Positions 1-10,620 of a DNA stretch of 64,000 nucleotides are shown here, piece by piece. Made by a program: the position numbers and the translations under genes. The DNA lies in assembly GCA_947396885.1 (NCBI GenBank), contig OX377201.1, forward strand, positions 22,979,923-23,043,922, written 5' to 3'. A model generated the notes under the pieces. The model saw nothing but the letters and a program-made list of their open reading frames with translations. It did not search any database and was not told the DNA's origin. This DNA is from Heligmosomoides polygyrus polygyrus (taxonomy: Eukaryota; Nematoda; Chromadorea; Rhabditida; Heligmosomidae). Within the stretch, counting starts at the first letter, position 1; every line of letters starts with the position of its first letter.

Positions 1-1449
1 TATGGAACCCAAATGAAGTATTGCACGGCCGTAGACCGCAAGTCAGCGATTACAAGGAGTACGAGCAATCAGAGACAACTGTTTATTCGGTACAACGTAA
101 TACAACCAAGACGAGCGAACGTCTATAAAGGGAAAGTAAGAGTACAATAAAACGGGTAGGCTAGAACGACGGCGGACCCTGGAGAGATCTGAGCGTCCCG
201 GAGGCTCGGGTGGTCCCGTTTGCTGTGACGATCGCTACTCGGAATGCTAGACCAGAAGAACGCACTCGCAGGAAACCCCGAATGTGGCAACTGAACTGAG
301 GCGACTAGAGCGAGACTGCGCACAGGGTCAAAGGTAGGCACGCTTTCAGATGGCTCGCGTAGCCAGAGACAACTAAACAGGTGCTATGAGGCGAGGACCG
401 AAGTAGGATCGGTTACTCCCACCAAAACTGTTTCTCGATGGCCGCGCCCCCCTCCTTGTCATTTTCTTCGCGCCCGATTCTTGGCGCCTCCGACGGTCAA
501 ACGACCCAAGCGGCGCAGTACCATTTTCGACCTACCGTTTCCCCCGATCCACCTCAACCGCCAAGGAAACTGAAAACATGGTTCACTTCTAACAACCTAC
601 ATAAAATTCGTCGCAGGACAAACAAACCCTTTTGTACACCACACCCCTCATCTGGCATATTTGGTTCTCTCCTTCACAGACAACGCATTTCATCCTATCA
701 CACTACTTCTCGAATGCCGCGACTAATCGTCGTAAAGATGCAGGCGGTCGGGACAGGGGGCATATGGACATATAGACAGTGAAACGGTTGTGTGAGCTGG
801 AACGATTCAGATCGAACTTAAGTACGGCCGCTTAAACGGTCGAGACACAAACACACGGTTAAATAAACAATTTATGACAAGAGAAGACGCAGTAAGATCG
901 AAAAAAAGCGAACAGATCACAAAGAAGAACTGGAGACTGGGCAGATGGACGGCCGGGAGCGAGAGCACGAAGGCTGCTGGGTGCGAGGGTGACGACTCGG
1001 GCACGGGAGCGTGGAGCGGGACATCGTGGAGGAGGATCTCGTGAAGCAAGAATGCGAGGCGCACAGGACGTCCAGACGAACCGTGAACAATGCGCTTTGT
1101 ACCGGCCTATTTATGTCCTTTTGTTTAGCGCGCGCGGGGTTCTTAAACCAGTGACTTCAAAAAGGTTTCGGACACACCCTTTGAACGTCTCGGACCTCTC
1201 GTCCCAGAGACTCACAGCTGTTTTGCTTGGTTTGAGCAGATATTACTCCCAACTACTCACACCGCGTTGCTCTACCTTCACTTAGAAACGCACCCTCTTT
1301 CTCTCGCTCCTTCTCCCTCCTTCCGCATGCCCCCCCCCCTCTTCGGGTAGTCGCCGTCCTCGGCGATCGGGCTTCCTCAAGTTCTGGGAGATCCATTATG
1401 ACAACACGACGGCAGATTACGTTGTAGAGGTACTTCGCAGCGGCAGCTC
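1..1449. other. Unannotated stretch, no recognisable gene
   Basis: Several short open frames exist on both strands, the longest 114 codons at 438-782 (+). None shows a recognisable domain, splice pattern or composition that sets it apart from chance frames. A polypyrimidine/poly-C tract lies near 1290-1340. I see no repeat family from elsewhere in the window here. Confidence 0.5.
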
Positions 1450-1960
1450 CCAAGTACGGTTGGTAGCATTGTCCTGCCCCCCTTTGGGGTGCCTTTCTCC
1501 ATGAAGACCTTGTTTTCCTCGATGCGGCTATTCGACGCAGTTGACATCTTCTTAACTCATACGCGAATGTACGAGGACAATGGAGGCCATGCGGTAACGA
1601 TGCGTCCTCCTGCCTGCATGCGTTGTTGCGCAGTCAGCGCAATAGCTTCAATCCCTGGCAGATCGTCGTGGATTTCCAGCGGCCATACGATGACCCAGGT
1701 GCTGAATGCCTTTCATCTGACTACGACTTCTCTGAGCTGGCCGAACGTGACGATAACACGAGCGCGGATCCCAATTTGCTCTCCATCCTTCTCGATTATT
1801 CTTGCACTCTCTGGGGCCGCGAAGCCCAATAGCCCTTCTTTGGCTGGACAATTGCGTCGCGTCAGATCTGCGACGGCTTCCTCGATTTTGCGCAAGGCCT
1901 TATATGGTCTGTCGACTGGATAAGTGTCGACCGGAGCATGCCTTGTGATTCCGGTCGCGG
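1450..1960 (-). pseudogene. Degenerate coding block of unknown family, part C
   Basis: Reading the minus strand from about 1960 downward gives a frame of roughly 170 codons interrupted by only a few stops. It contains segments such as PVDRPYKALRKIEEAVADL and IGIRARVIVTFGQLREVVV. The protein-like composition and the near-continuous frame suggest a decayed gene, not chance. I do not recognise the family. It lies downstream, in the same orientation, of two other unidentified minus-strand frames at 2224-2796 and 3368-3748, and all three may belong to one element. An endogenised virus or an unfamiliar transposon are options; neither is shown by the sequence. Confidence 0.35.
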
Positions 1961-2223
1961 AGTAGATGAAGCTCTCTAGTCTTCACGTGTTGTCGTGACG
2001 CGGGAAGGGGGTTGTCTACGCCGACGCATCAGTGGAGGCGGACGACGACGCCCTACGCCGCGGCTACAGGCACCACGGATCCGCTGCTCGCTTCAATACC
2101 CGTTGGCCAGGTGGAGGCCCTATGCGGTTCCGATATCGCCCCATTGCTTTAAGAGGGTCTTGACTTCAAAACTTTGCCATGACTGCGCGTTATGGTGCAG
2201 TGTCAAGATTGTATTGATTGAGC

Positions 2224-2796
2224 TCAGGCTCCGCTAGCCAGAGCGTAATCCCCGACCGGCAGTGCGGCCATCGTACAGCGCTGACCATCACTCCAAATAT
2301 TGGTTAGACAATGATGTGGACTGATACCATTTTCTCCCGACAGTGAGTAAACCGTTTGATTACATACCATATTTTTTATGAACATGGACATCTCCCTGGT
2401 CATCTGTGGACTCAAAGAGGCACTGCCAGCTTCCGCAGCAATCCGGCCATAACAGATGAGATGTCCGGTCCTGAGCACATCAGATTGTGAGTATGGATCA
2501 ACAAACGGGGCGATGTTCACTGTCTTGAATATCAGCTGCCCGAAGATGGATCGAGAGCCGAGCCAATGATGGATGTTGTCAGCTGTATCCAGAACGCCTT
2601 TCAGATACAGATCCCCTTGATCGGCTCCTGAGCGGACGAATTGATGACGATATCCTGATCCTTGACGAATCATGCCCTCAATGTTGATGACTCCGGGCTG
2701 ATGAACGATCCGTGCTGGAAGTGGTTGGGGAAGTGCCAGCTGTCTTGGCTCTGCGGCCGGTGGCACACCATTGTTATCATTCTGAATATTCTCCAT
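2224..2796 (-). CDS. Unrecognised 190-codon ORF, part B of decayed block
   Basis: An intact minus-strand frame of 190 codons begins MENIQNDNNG, followed by a Pro/Ala-rich segment (about residues 12-30). The rest has balanced composition, with segments such as GDLYLKGVLDTADNIHHWLG and QLIFKTVNIAPFVDP. This is more protein-like than other frames in the first 3 kb. No catalytic motif, signal peptide or membrane segment is evident and I do not recognise a family. A SINE (2901-3196) separates it from part A upstream, and part C lies downstream. A structural protein of a mobile element or an endogenised virus is possible but is only inference. Confidence 0.4.
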   Translation of the reverse strand: MENIQNDNNGVPPAAEPRQLALPQPLPARIVHQPGVINIEGMIRQGSGYRHQFVRSGADQGDLYLKGVLDTADNIHHWLGSRSIFGQLIFKTVNIAPFVDPYSQSDVLRTGHLICYGRIAAEAGSASLSPQMTREMSMFIKNMVCNQTVYSLSGENGISPHHCLTNIWSDGQRCTMAALPVGDYALASGA

Positions 2797-2900
2797 CGCT
2801 AGAGTTGTGTCAGGTCGGAGATCAGCAAATTAGGAAGACGAAAAACAACTTTGACTGGGAAGTTTTAACACAAGACTTGTGTGATGACGTTGTACCGTCT

Positions 2901-3196
2901 GGGCGCGTGTAGCGCAGTCGGAGGAGGCGCGACTGTCGCGTGCACCCGATACCAGGTTCCTGGTTCGGATTTCCCGCCCAGGCCAACCAAGCCTTCCATC
3001 CCTCCGGGGTCGGTGAATTGGTACCAGACTTGTCTGGGAAGGATAGAGCGCTGACTTGTTCATCGGCTGGCCACCGCAAGTCATTGTATGGCCAAATACG
3101 CATTCATGTCGCCTCCACGACATCCCGTAGAAGTAGAATGCGCTGGCGCATCCCAGAAGGGATTGAGTAACGCCGTCCTTTATCCTTATCCTTTAT
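2901..3196 (+). mobile_element. tRNA-derived SINE, near full length
   Basis: Reference copy of a SINE of about 295 bp found some 18 times in this window. The 5' end carries RNA polymerase III promoter boxes: an A-box TAGCGCAGTCGG at about 2910-2921 and a B-box-like GGTTCGGATTTCC about 45 bp later. The 3' end is the unit TTTATCC repeated. The copy contains a 76-codon frame that recurs in other copies and is a repeat artefact, not a gene. It separates two unidentified minus-strand coding blocks. Confidence 0.85.
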
Positions 3197-3367
3197 GGAC
3201 ATCTACCGATTAAGATGACAACACACAAAGAACCTACGAGTTAACGCCCGACGCCCCCCCCCCCATCCTACCGAGGAAACCAAACCCAGAGCCCGCGGAC
3301 CTTGGCCCGCTCTGCCTCCGTGGCGTATGCCAAGTCAGAGGCATCGAAGCGGGTCACAAGGTCCGCA

Positions 3368-3860
3368 TTACCTGCGGGGTCCACAATGGAGACGGCGACG
3401 ATGACGATGTAAGCGACCGCCTCCAGGCCTGGCTACGGCAGTTGGACCTGGCTGTCCATACGACCACTCCGGACGAACACACCGACTAACTGCCCGAGGA
3501 CAGAGACACCTGCCCTCTGCGTCTCTGGCGCGTTCCGGAACCTTCCATAGCGCGAGAATCTCCTGACTGGCGCGTCGATCCTCTCGATCCGTGTTGGTCA
3601 AGGCGTTGACCACGGCGGCGGCATAGTGTAGCTCATGACGGCGGTGGATTGTCGTACGCAAGTCACGATAGGTGTTGTAGGCAACCATCAGAATACGAAG
3701 AAGCGCGTCGACGTCCATCATCATCTTCTGTACTCGGTACGGTTTCATCTTGGTGGCGACGTCGACGTTGTTGCTTAGAACTATACTGGCTATCCTCCAG
3801 ACAGACTACATGTTCGAAAAAGGCTTCTTTGCGAGTGCTCTCGAAAAATCGATGACTTGA
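3368..3860 (-). pseudogene. Unrecognised ORF, part A of decayed block
   Basis: A minus-strand frame of 126 codons (3368-3748), which seems to extend a little upstream to about 3860, starts MKPYRVQKMMMDVDALLRIL and continues with a charged helical segment ending near residue 80. After that it becomes Arg/Pro-rich and low in complexity. It lies just beyond the integrase end of the gypsy element in the same orientation, so it could be a 3' accessory gene of that element or the start of the separate unknown block at 1450-2796. I cannot assign a family. Confidence 0.3.
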
Positions 3861-3893
3861 ATATCTCCCAGCGTCGTATTGGCAAAACAGTCA

Positions 3894-4581
3894 TCAATGA
3901 ACTCGAACTGCAGGTCCGCTGGCGACTGTAGGGCGGCACTGAAATATGAGCACATTATTATACAGGCTCTTACTGCGGGTTTTCTTCCTCTCGACCCCTC
4001 TTTGCCACAGTGCCTTCTCTTTCAGCTGATATTGCACTCGGTACCACCCGGAGCTTATCGAACTGAATCCGTATTGCTTCTGCATTTCTGCTCTCGTTAC
4101 TATTGCGGAATTTTGGCTCACATCTAATACTCTGAACGGCCCAGCCCATTCGCAGACCAACTTAGGGTCTCTGGGTTTCTCGTTAGGTGAAAGCACATAG
4201 GTCCCGACTTCAGGGTAGATCTTCTGCTCAACCTTAGTACGCTCGTCATACGCGGTTCATGCTTAGGCGGGTCCTCTCATTATGTTCTCTCACTCTTTCA
4301 TGTATTTCCGCGACTGCTTGGAAAATTCCTGCTTTGTATTGGCCTACCGAGTTGTCAATTGAGTAGCAGCTAAATCCTCCATTTGGAGCAATTCCGGACG
4401 GGAACAACGGACCAACCCCATGCAAGAGAAAATACGGGCTCTCTCCCGTGGAACTAGGCACTATCGTGTTATATGCCATCATGTAAAAGGGTAACCTGGC
4501 ATCCCATTCGGCGGGTATAACCGTTGTTTTCGCAATATCGTGACTAAAGTTCAATTCAAACGTTCCGTTAACCGTTCTCAC
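3894..4581 (-). pseudogene. Gypsy integrase, core end and C-terminal region
   Basis: Two minus frames (4246-4581 and 3894-4196) encode the end of a gypsy integrase. The first has MMAYNTIVPSSTGESPYF, the conserved alpha-helical region of gypsy integrases with the catalytic-domain end. The second has KLVCEWAGPFRVLDVSQ, which matches the GPYRV-type C-terminal fold that binds DNA. The frames are separated by a shift near 4200-4245. Part of the same degenerate polyprotein as the upstream integrase fragments. Confidence 0.8.
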
Positions 4582-4649
4582 GAATGTTATACCCGTTCGT
4601 GAAGATGTGTTTTTTTTTCTTCGTAATTCTCGCCAGTTCTTCCATCACC

Positions 4650-5201
4650 TTATTTTTGAACTCTCCTCCCCTGTTTGACAAAATCACTTTGGGCCATCTG
4701 CACCCCTCGGCTATCCATTTGATAAAAGGTTCCTGCTACAGTTTCAGCCGATATATCAGGGACATGGTATGCGACGACGAATTTTGTGAAATGGTTTATC
4801 ACCGTGACCACATATAGGCTTCCTTTTGACGTTATATCTAACTCGAGGATGTCCACGACAATTATTTCAAACAGCCTCCAGGTTACAGTTGGCTTCAACG
4901 GCGGTATTAATGCCCGTCTCCGATTATGCACAAAGCATTTCTGGCATTGACTGTCTATTGCGGACGTCCTGTGTCATGTTAGGCCAGAAAACAGTTTTCT
5001 CACTCTAATCGAAAGCTTATGCGCACTGAAGTGGCCAGAAAAAACTCCTGAATGCGCCTCTTGAAATACTTGATATCGCTGACTTTTAGGGACGACCCAC
5101 ATACAATAGCCGTTCTCGTTATACATCTTCAGATTTCCGTCTTTTATCACAAAATCGGCTACACGTACCGGGTGGCTCATTCCTATCAATTTTACCGTGC
5201 C
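4650..5201 (-). pseudogene. Gypsy integrase, zinc-binding and catalytic core start
   Basis: The frame 4974-5189 has the histidine/lysine-rich segment AHSGVFSGHFSAHK of the H2C2 zinc-binding domain. The frame 4650-4931 has FEIIVVDILELDITSKGSLY, the first catalytic aspartate block. The usual D-H-F-T-K-F motif reads INHFTKF, so a conserved Asp is now Asn. Reading continues without loss of sense across the RTE insertion from 7613-7774 into 5201, which shows the RTE landed in a coding region. Confidence 0.82.
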
Positions 5202-5219
5202 ATTAAGATCCTCTTTTTG
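5202..5219. repeat. Target-site duplication of RTE copy 1, left
   Basis: The 18-bp word ATTAAGATCCTCTTTTTG occurs here and again, identical, at 7595-7612 on either side of the RTE insertion. Perfect identity indicates a fairly recent insertion relative to decay of the host gypsy element. Confidence 0.95.
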
Positions 5220-7594
5220 GTGGCGATGTCCGTTTCTCCACGTGGTGCCACTGGAAACTGTTCGCTCTGCGAGCTAAACCGATCACGGACATTCGATTGC
5301 AGAATTAGTGAACACCGTATTTCGCAAACGCGATTCCCACCTCATCTCGTTCTATAGCGGGAACACCAGGACTCAGATAGACTTTGTCCTTGGGAAGGAT
5401 CGGGACCGAAGTCTTGTCACAGACGCGAAGGTCATGCCGTATGAGACGGTCGCCCCACAGCATCGACCGCTGATCTGTACTTTAAAGATCGCCCCTCCGA
5501 GGCTGAAGCAGGTCGAGCGATGCGGTGCACCAAGAATCAAGTGTTGGCGAATGAAAGAGAAGGAAGCAGCTGTGATTTCTCGCGTGCGGTTGCCGACAGT
5601 GACAACTGTCGACGAAACTTGGGAGAAGGCCACCGACGCGACTCGTCACGCTGCACGGTCGGAGCTCGGCATCACGAAGCCTGGACGACGGAAGGTCGAC
5701 AAGCAGGCCTGGCTGTGGACAGATGACGTGAAAGCCAAAGTTCGAGAGAAGAAGTCGCTTTATCACGTGTTTCTCGGCGAAAAGACAGCCGATAACTGGC
5801 GGAAGTACCAAGAAGCGAGGAAAGCTGCAAAGAAGGCCGTGGCTGTTGCAAAAGCCACTCATTATGGAGATGCCAACGAGAAGCTCGAGTCGCGCGATGG
5901 TGAGCGGTATCTGTACCGACTCGCAAGGAATCGCCATCGCCAGACCGAGGACATCGAGAAGTTCTTCGGCATCAATGATGAGAACGACCATCTTCTTATG
6001 GATCGCAAGAAGGCATTGAAGCGATGGCGCGATTACTTTGAGGAAATCTCTACAGTAGAATTTCCTCATCCAGCCATCCCCTCAACGGCTCCAACCCACG
6101 GCCCCGTTCAGAAGATCACCGTGGAGGAGATTGAAGCGGCTTTGAAGAAGATGAGGCCAGGCAAAGCGACTGGGCCCGACGACGTGGCAGCAGAACTGGG
6201 GAAGTCGAAGTTTTGGCACCCTGCTGAGTGGTTGGCGAAGTTCTTTAATCAGGTTGTGGCGGAGAAAAAAGTGCCTGAGTGTTGGCGCCAAAGTACGACG
6301 ATTCCGATTTGGAAGAAGAAGGGCAGTCCAGCAGACTGCTCCAATTACCGTCCGATTCGCTTGCTTTCGCACAGCATGAAGATCTTTGAGCGAATTGTCA
6401 ACGGACGAATTCGTGACATCGTCCAGCTTTCCAGCAATCAGTGCGGCTTCGTGGCTGGCTGTGGCACCGTTGATGCCATACACGCCACTCGCCTCCTGAT
6501 AGAGAAGCAACGCGAGAAACAGAAGGCAGTGCATATCGCCTTCCTCGACTTAGAGAAGGCCTTTGACCGCGTACCGCGTGAAGTGATATGGTACGCTTGG
6601 AGTTCCTGAAGAGCTCATAGAGCGGGTGCGAATTCTCTACTCTTGTCCAAAGAGTCGAGTTCAAGCTGCAGCTGGAACCTCGATGGAGTTTCCCATCTCT
6701 GTCGGGGTACATCAGGGTTCTGCGCTTTCCCCACTCCTCTTTGTTGTCGTCATGGATGCCATCACACGAGATCTTCAGAACCCCGTCCCTTGGACGTTGC
6801 TTTATGCTGATGACGTAATGCTCGCTAGCGAAGATAAAGATGAACTCGAGCGAGAGGTGCAAGCTTGGTGTGGTCGCTTGGAGCGGTTTGGACTCAAATT
6901 GAACGTGAAGAAGACCGAATATCTAACGACGGACGTTACTGAGTCCAGCTCCATTAAGGTTAACGGCATCGAGCTCCCACGCACTTCGGTTTTTAAGTAC
7001 CTGGGATCAGCAGTCACGTCTGACGGTAAACTGATGATTGAAGTGAATTCACGCGTGAGTGCAGCTTGGTCCAAGTAGCGCTCGTTGACTGGGGTGCTCT
7101 GCGATAGGAAGATACCGGAGCGCTTGAAGTCGAAGATATACAGAGCAGTCGTCCGGCCAGTAGCGATGTACGGCGCTGAGTGTTGGTCTGAGACCAAGGA
7201 AGTTGAAACGCGCCTCAGCGTCATGGAGACGAAGATGCTGCGCTGGACGGCTGGAGTCACCCGCATGGACTGCATTCGAAACGATGCTATTCGGCAGAAG
7301 TTCGGTGTCGCGCCGATAGCCGACAAGATGCGCAAAGCTCGCTTGCGATGGTACGGCCACGTTCTGCGTGGAAAGGAAGACAGCGTCCGCAAGATAGGCC
7401 TTAACTTATAGGTAAAAGGAAAGCGGCCTAGAGGGCGCCCGAAGCAGCGCTGGTTAGATACGTTACATGCGGACTTGAAGATTACTGGTGTTTACCCTGA
7501 CCTAGCGCTGGATCGGGAAAGATGGCGTCACAACACCAGAATAGCGGACCCCGCTACGATGCGGGACAAACCCTGAAGAAGAAGAAGAAGAAGA
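5220..7594 (+). mobile_element. RTE non-LTR retrotransposon, internally deleted copy
   Basis: This copy begins GTGGCGATGTCC, as does the intact copy at 58711-61855, and ends in a (GAA)n tail. Flanks show the 18-bp target duplication. Compared with the intact copy, about 760 bp of the endonuclease domain are missing: after about 5303 the sequence jumps to the region encoding NTVFRKRDSHLISFYS. Later damage includes a small deletion near 6600 (frame loss after VIWYA), a stop at about 7076 and another near 7409. It inserted into the integrase region of the gypsy element. Confidence 0.93.
5308..7411 (+). pseudogene. RTE reverse transcriptase pseudogene
   Basis: Three successive frames (5308-6609, 6626-7078, 7085-7411) encode the end of the APE endonuclease (TQIDFVLGKDRD, APQHRPLICTL), the reverse transcriptase (FLDLEKAFDRVPR; VHQGSALSPLLF; catalytic LLYADDVMLA) and the C-terminal region (LRWYGHVLRGKEDSVRK). 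The catalytic YADD is intact, but frameshift, stops and endonuclease loss prevent an active protein. Divergence from the intact copy is modest, with mostly single-residue changes. Confidence 0.92.
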
Positions 7595-7612
7595 ATTAAG
7601 ATCCTCTTTTTG
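7595..7612. repeat. Target-site duplication of RTE copy 1, right
   Basis: Second copy of the 18-bp word that also lies at 5202-5219. It directly follows the (GAA)n tail of the retrotransposon; downstream sequence resumes the gypsy frame. Confidence 0.95.
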
Positions 7613-8060
7613 CAGTAGTTTCAAAGCTAGGCTAAATTGGGGGTCTTTTGCCAATTCTTTCATCCGTTTTGTCTTTTCTTTCACTAATACCGCGCCTACT
7701 ACCGCGGTATTTAAGCCTTCCAGGGAACTATCCTCCTCAACTTTAACAGCTCCTGTACTCTGCGCATCTGCCACTGCGTTTGCCCTTCCCTTTATTTATT
7801 GGATTTCTAGGTTAGCGCTGCAGTTCGAGAGACCACCGCAAAACGCGAACTGAAACGTTGCTGCGTTTGAACAGCGCCGTTAACGGTTGATGGTCCGTTC
7901 TGACTACTGTTGGCAGATCGTGTAGGAACATGTGAAACCGCCTGACCGCGAGAACTACCGCTAGGGCCTCCAGGTCCGTTATTTGATATCTCTTTTGAGC
8001 CCTACTTAAACCCTTAGTCGTGAAATAAATCGTGTGGAGTAACATATCAGCTCCCTCTTG
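7613..8060 (-). pseudogene. Gypsy RNase H and linker to integrase
   Basis: The frame 7812-8045 carries YQITDLEALAVVLAVRRF and VRTDHQPLTALF, the two hallmark blocks of gypsy RNase H (TD-E-AL and TDHxPL). The downstream minus frame 7613-7774 encodes the linker to integrase and, when the RTE insertion is skipped, continues directly into the integrase zinc domain. It is in the expected place between reverse transcriptase and integrase. Confidence 0.85.
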
Positions 8061-8539
8061 CGACAGTACCGCACCTTAACCCTCCGCACATGCATTTGTA
8101 AAGATCACAAAGGCTTGCTACCTTCTCTTGCCCCTTCTAGGTCGGGCTGTGCTAATATTAGTGCTGAACTAATCTTTTCACGTTCTCGAACGCCTGAGCG
8201 TGACCTTCCCCAGCTCCATTTAGCCTTAGTAGATGTGAGGTTAAACAAGTCATCCTGTTATCCTCGAGAATCCTAGGCAAAATTTCCGATAGAAGGACGC
8301 CATTGCCAAAATCGTTCACAGCTCTTTCACATTAGTAGGCGTGGGGTATTTTGCTATTGCTACGACTTTTTCTGGACTGATGTGGACGCCGCTCCATCTA
8401 TTCGATGTCGTAGGAATGAAACTTTCTTTTGCAGAATGATACACTTCTGGCCCTTCAGTCTCAAGCCTGCCCTTTGGAGTTTTTGCACAGACTACGAAGT
8501 AGCTGAAAGACTCGCTCCTTGGTTACTGTACAGACCAGT

Positions 8540-9021
8540 CAATGTAAAAGAAGACTTACGAGCCCAGTAGGTCTCGCAATACTGTGACCATTAGACGCTG
8601 GAGCACAGCCGGAATCGTGCTCAGGCCGAATGGTGGACCTAAACTGAGATAGGCCCTCTGGGGTGGTAATCGCCGACTTCTCCCTTGCCCCAGGAGACAG
8701 CGGTATCTGCCAGTAACCACTGCACAAGTCCAGAGTGGAAAAATATTTTTTCCCTGCCATGCTCTATAATACCGCATCTATCGTTGGTAAGGGGTAAGAT
8801 TCAAGCTTTATGCGTTTATTAAGTACTCGATAGTCGACACATAGTCTCAGGCTACCATCTTTCTTCTCTACAAGCACTATGGGAAAAGCCCAACTCGAAC
8901 TGCATCTCTCGATGACTTTACTTTTCATCAGGTGTAGAAGTAGCTCTTTCAACTTTGATATAACGCCCAAAGGGTTCGTCTTAATTGGGGCATTATCTCC
9001 TGTGTTTATTCCAATTTCCAC
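8540..9021 (-). pseudogene. Gypsy reverse transcriptase
   Basis: The frame 8764-9021 encodes RT blocks 1-2 with FPIVLVEKKDGSLRLCVDYR and KLESYPLPTID. After a stop, the adjacent frame 8539-8760 continues with KYFSTLDLCSGYWQIPL, containing the first catalytic Asp, and SAITTPEGL. A later minus segment near 8340-8400 reads VHISPEKVVAIAKYP, the thumb region. I could not see the catalytic YxDD box in an open frame, and the region between is frameshifted. Confidence 0.87.
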
Positions 9022-9229
9022 TAACGATAAATTCGCGCTAGATAGCTCTTTGTCCGCTACCGCGAAAGCATCAGGATATTTTTCCAGCAGTAGCTCATTA
9101 TCACGATCGTTTCATTTTTCTCTTCTGTTTGCTGCTATTTGGCTACTTAGGATTTCTTACCTCTCGCTACCAGATACAGTTGTGGATCCTTGGTCTGGCC
9201 TTAGGCGATTGACTTCCTCCCAATTTTCT

Positions 9230-10289
9230 TTTCACTTCTCTGTACCAGAGTATCCTATGATTTCTCTCTCTTTAAGTAGGAGTGGCTCGTCCTCGGGGTT
9301 CGCGATGGGCAACACTGTCCCCTGCTTCTTAACTTTAACCCATTGTTGGCCGCGCGCTGGGACCGCACGGACGCTGGAATCTCGCAGAAACACTAAACAC
9401 TTCACGATATTCCAAATGAAGCTCCCTCTCCAAAGTTTAGCCACATATTGGAGAAGGCCGAAACAGTTTTGAAGCAAACCATAAAAGATGTATTTGCTGC
9501 TGAAAGAAGGTCTGCAAAGAAAAAGGGCGCACGTTTGCCACGAATCCTGAAAATAAGATAACCACATGATGTAGCAGGTGAATGACATACTTTTGTCTAG
9601 ATTGTTTGCAAAATTTTGCAAGAAATGTGACTAGTTTTTTTCTGCATGACAATTTTTATAAGATGTGGGTACTGCTTGTGAGTAGTGCCGATCTTTGTGT
9701 AGCTTGAGTCGTGTGTGGTGATGATTATTTGTTTTTATCAGTGCTTAGAAGTGAATTACTACCGGACCACAGTGCATTAGCATTGCTAGAATCCAATATA
9801 TCTAATGACTACTCGTAAACTACGAAAAAAGCGACAAATGGGCCATAGCGAACAGTTTTATAACCGCGGGGCGAAATCGACCCGCGCAGTCGTCAGTTAA
9901 ACACTCCTACCGGGACGCCTTCTTGTGATGGCCATAGCATTCTTTCCGTGTCGCACTCCACCGGAGCCAGAACTGATACGTATGGCGGGATATACACTCT
10001 TTGAGTCACCTTAACTGTGTGTAATTGCTGCGATACCTCGGGCTTGAGGGTCGCTTTTTTGGAATAGACAGTCGAATGCGTTGGTTCCTTGAAAAATCTC
10101 GCTATCATTGCCTTCGGCTACGTGAAACGCTATTCGGCTACGCTCACCCTCTTCAATTTCTACATCGATCCTCACCGCTCTCAGAAAAGTCATGGGATTG
10201 TTTGACGCATCGAAGACAGGTTCGATTTCTTCTTTATCGACGAGTTGTAACGAATTGATATTAGAGCCTTCATTGCGGGCCATCACCAA
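9230..10289 (-). pseudogene. Gypsy protease-RT linker, split by an insertion
   Basis: Minus frames 10011-10289, 9893-10108 and 9232-9400 encode polyprotein sequence between protease and reverse transcriptase, for example NNPMTFLRAVRIDVEIEEGE and LPIANPEDEPLLLKEREII. The 494-bp insertion at 9404-9897 splits the block. Frame changes by one base across the empty site, so the element was probably already frameshifted or a small indel was added. Confidence 0.65.
9404..9897 (+). mobile_element. 494-bp insertion with direct flanking repeats and a plus-strand ORF end
   Basis: The word TAAACACT(T/C)C occurs at 9394-9403 and 9898-9907, flanking a segment that does not belong to the gypsy element. Inside it, on the plus strand from about 9404, an open frame of about 50 codons encodes FSHILEKAETVLKQTIKDVF and a basic end (KKKGARLPRILKIR), then stops. 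No terminal inverted repeats or poly-A are visible. It may be a fragment of a captured gene or of another transposon; the protein is not recognised. Confidence 0.5.
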
Positions 10290-10292
10290 TTC

Positions 10293-10547
10293 TCAAAGCG
10301 AAATTATGCTTATCATTAGCCCTGTGTAAAGCAGTGTCGAGTTAGATCTACCCAGGAGTTTTACATTGATCATCACTAGGCTATCTATCAAGTCCTTTTT
10401 GACATCTTTAATAATCTTCACTACTACTCCCAGATGTCGGATGTTTTCGACCAGATCAGAGATATAGTTAGATTGCCTTTGCGGTTGAGTTCGCGGTCTT
10501 TCACTTGGGGAGGGGACGACTGATGTACTTTTCCTCACACGTCTCAC
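10293..10547 (-). pseudogene. Gypsy aspartic protease, active site mutated
   Basis: The minus frame encodes VMINVKLLGRSNSTLLYTG and then LMISIISL. The usual retropepsin active site L(L/V)DTGA is present as LLYTGL: the catalytic Asp codon now reads Tyr. This sits upstream of the RT in the correct gypsy order. Confidence 0.75.
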
Positions 10548-10620
10548 TCTAGTCTTGCGTTGTGGGCAATCTCGGCCTATGTGACCATAAGCGCGCGGTT
10601 ATAACACTTGCGGACCCCTG
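10548..10620 (-). pseudogene. Gypsy Gag zinc knuckle remnant
   Basis: The minus strand reads RKCYN, then after a frame shift YGHIGRDCPQRKTR, which together resemble a CCHC zinc knuckle (C-x2-C-x4-H-x4-C). The second Cys is replaced and the frame is broken. Its position just upstream of the protease fits the nucleocapsid end of Gag. Confidence 0.6.

Larger units (their letters stand above)
3880..10620 (-). mobile_element. Degenerate Ty3/gypsy retrotransposon
   Basis: Minus-strand fragments appear in the canonical gypsy order: zinc knuckle (about 10550-10615), aspartic protease (10011-10547), reverse transcriptase (8540-9021), RNase H (7812-8050) and integrase (3894-5201). Frameshifts and stops break every domain, so the element is dead. 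Two later insertions interrupt it: an RTE retrotransposon at 5220-7594 and a 494-bp segment at 9404-9897. I could not identify the long terminal repeats, so the outer limits are approximate. The order protease-RT-RNase H-integrase and the integrase motif STGESPYFLLHG separate it from copia elements. Confidence 0.88.

Noticed and set aside
2940..3170. A plus-strand 76-codon frame beginning [14 protein letters not shown] that recurs at several places (for example 23515-23745)
   Set aside because: It always coincides with the tRNA-derived SINE and shifts frame between copies; it is a by-product of repeat sequence, not a conserved protein.
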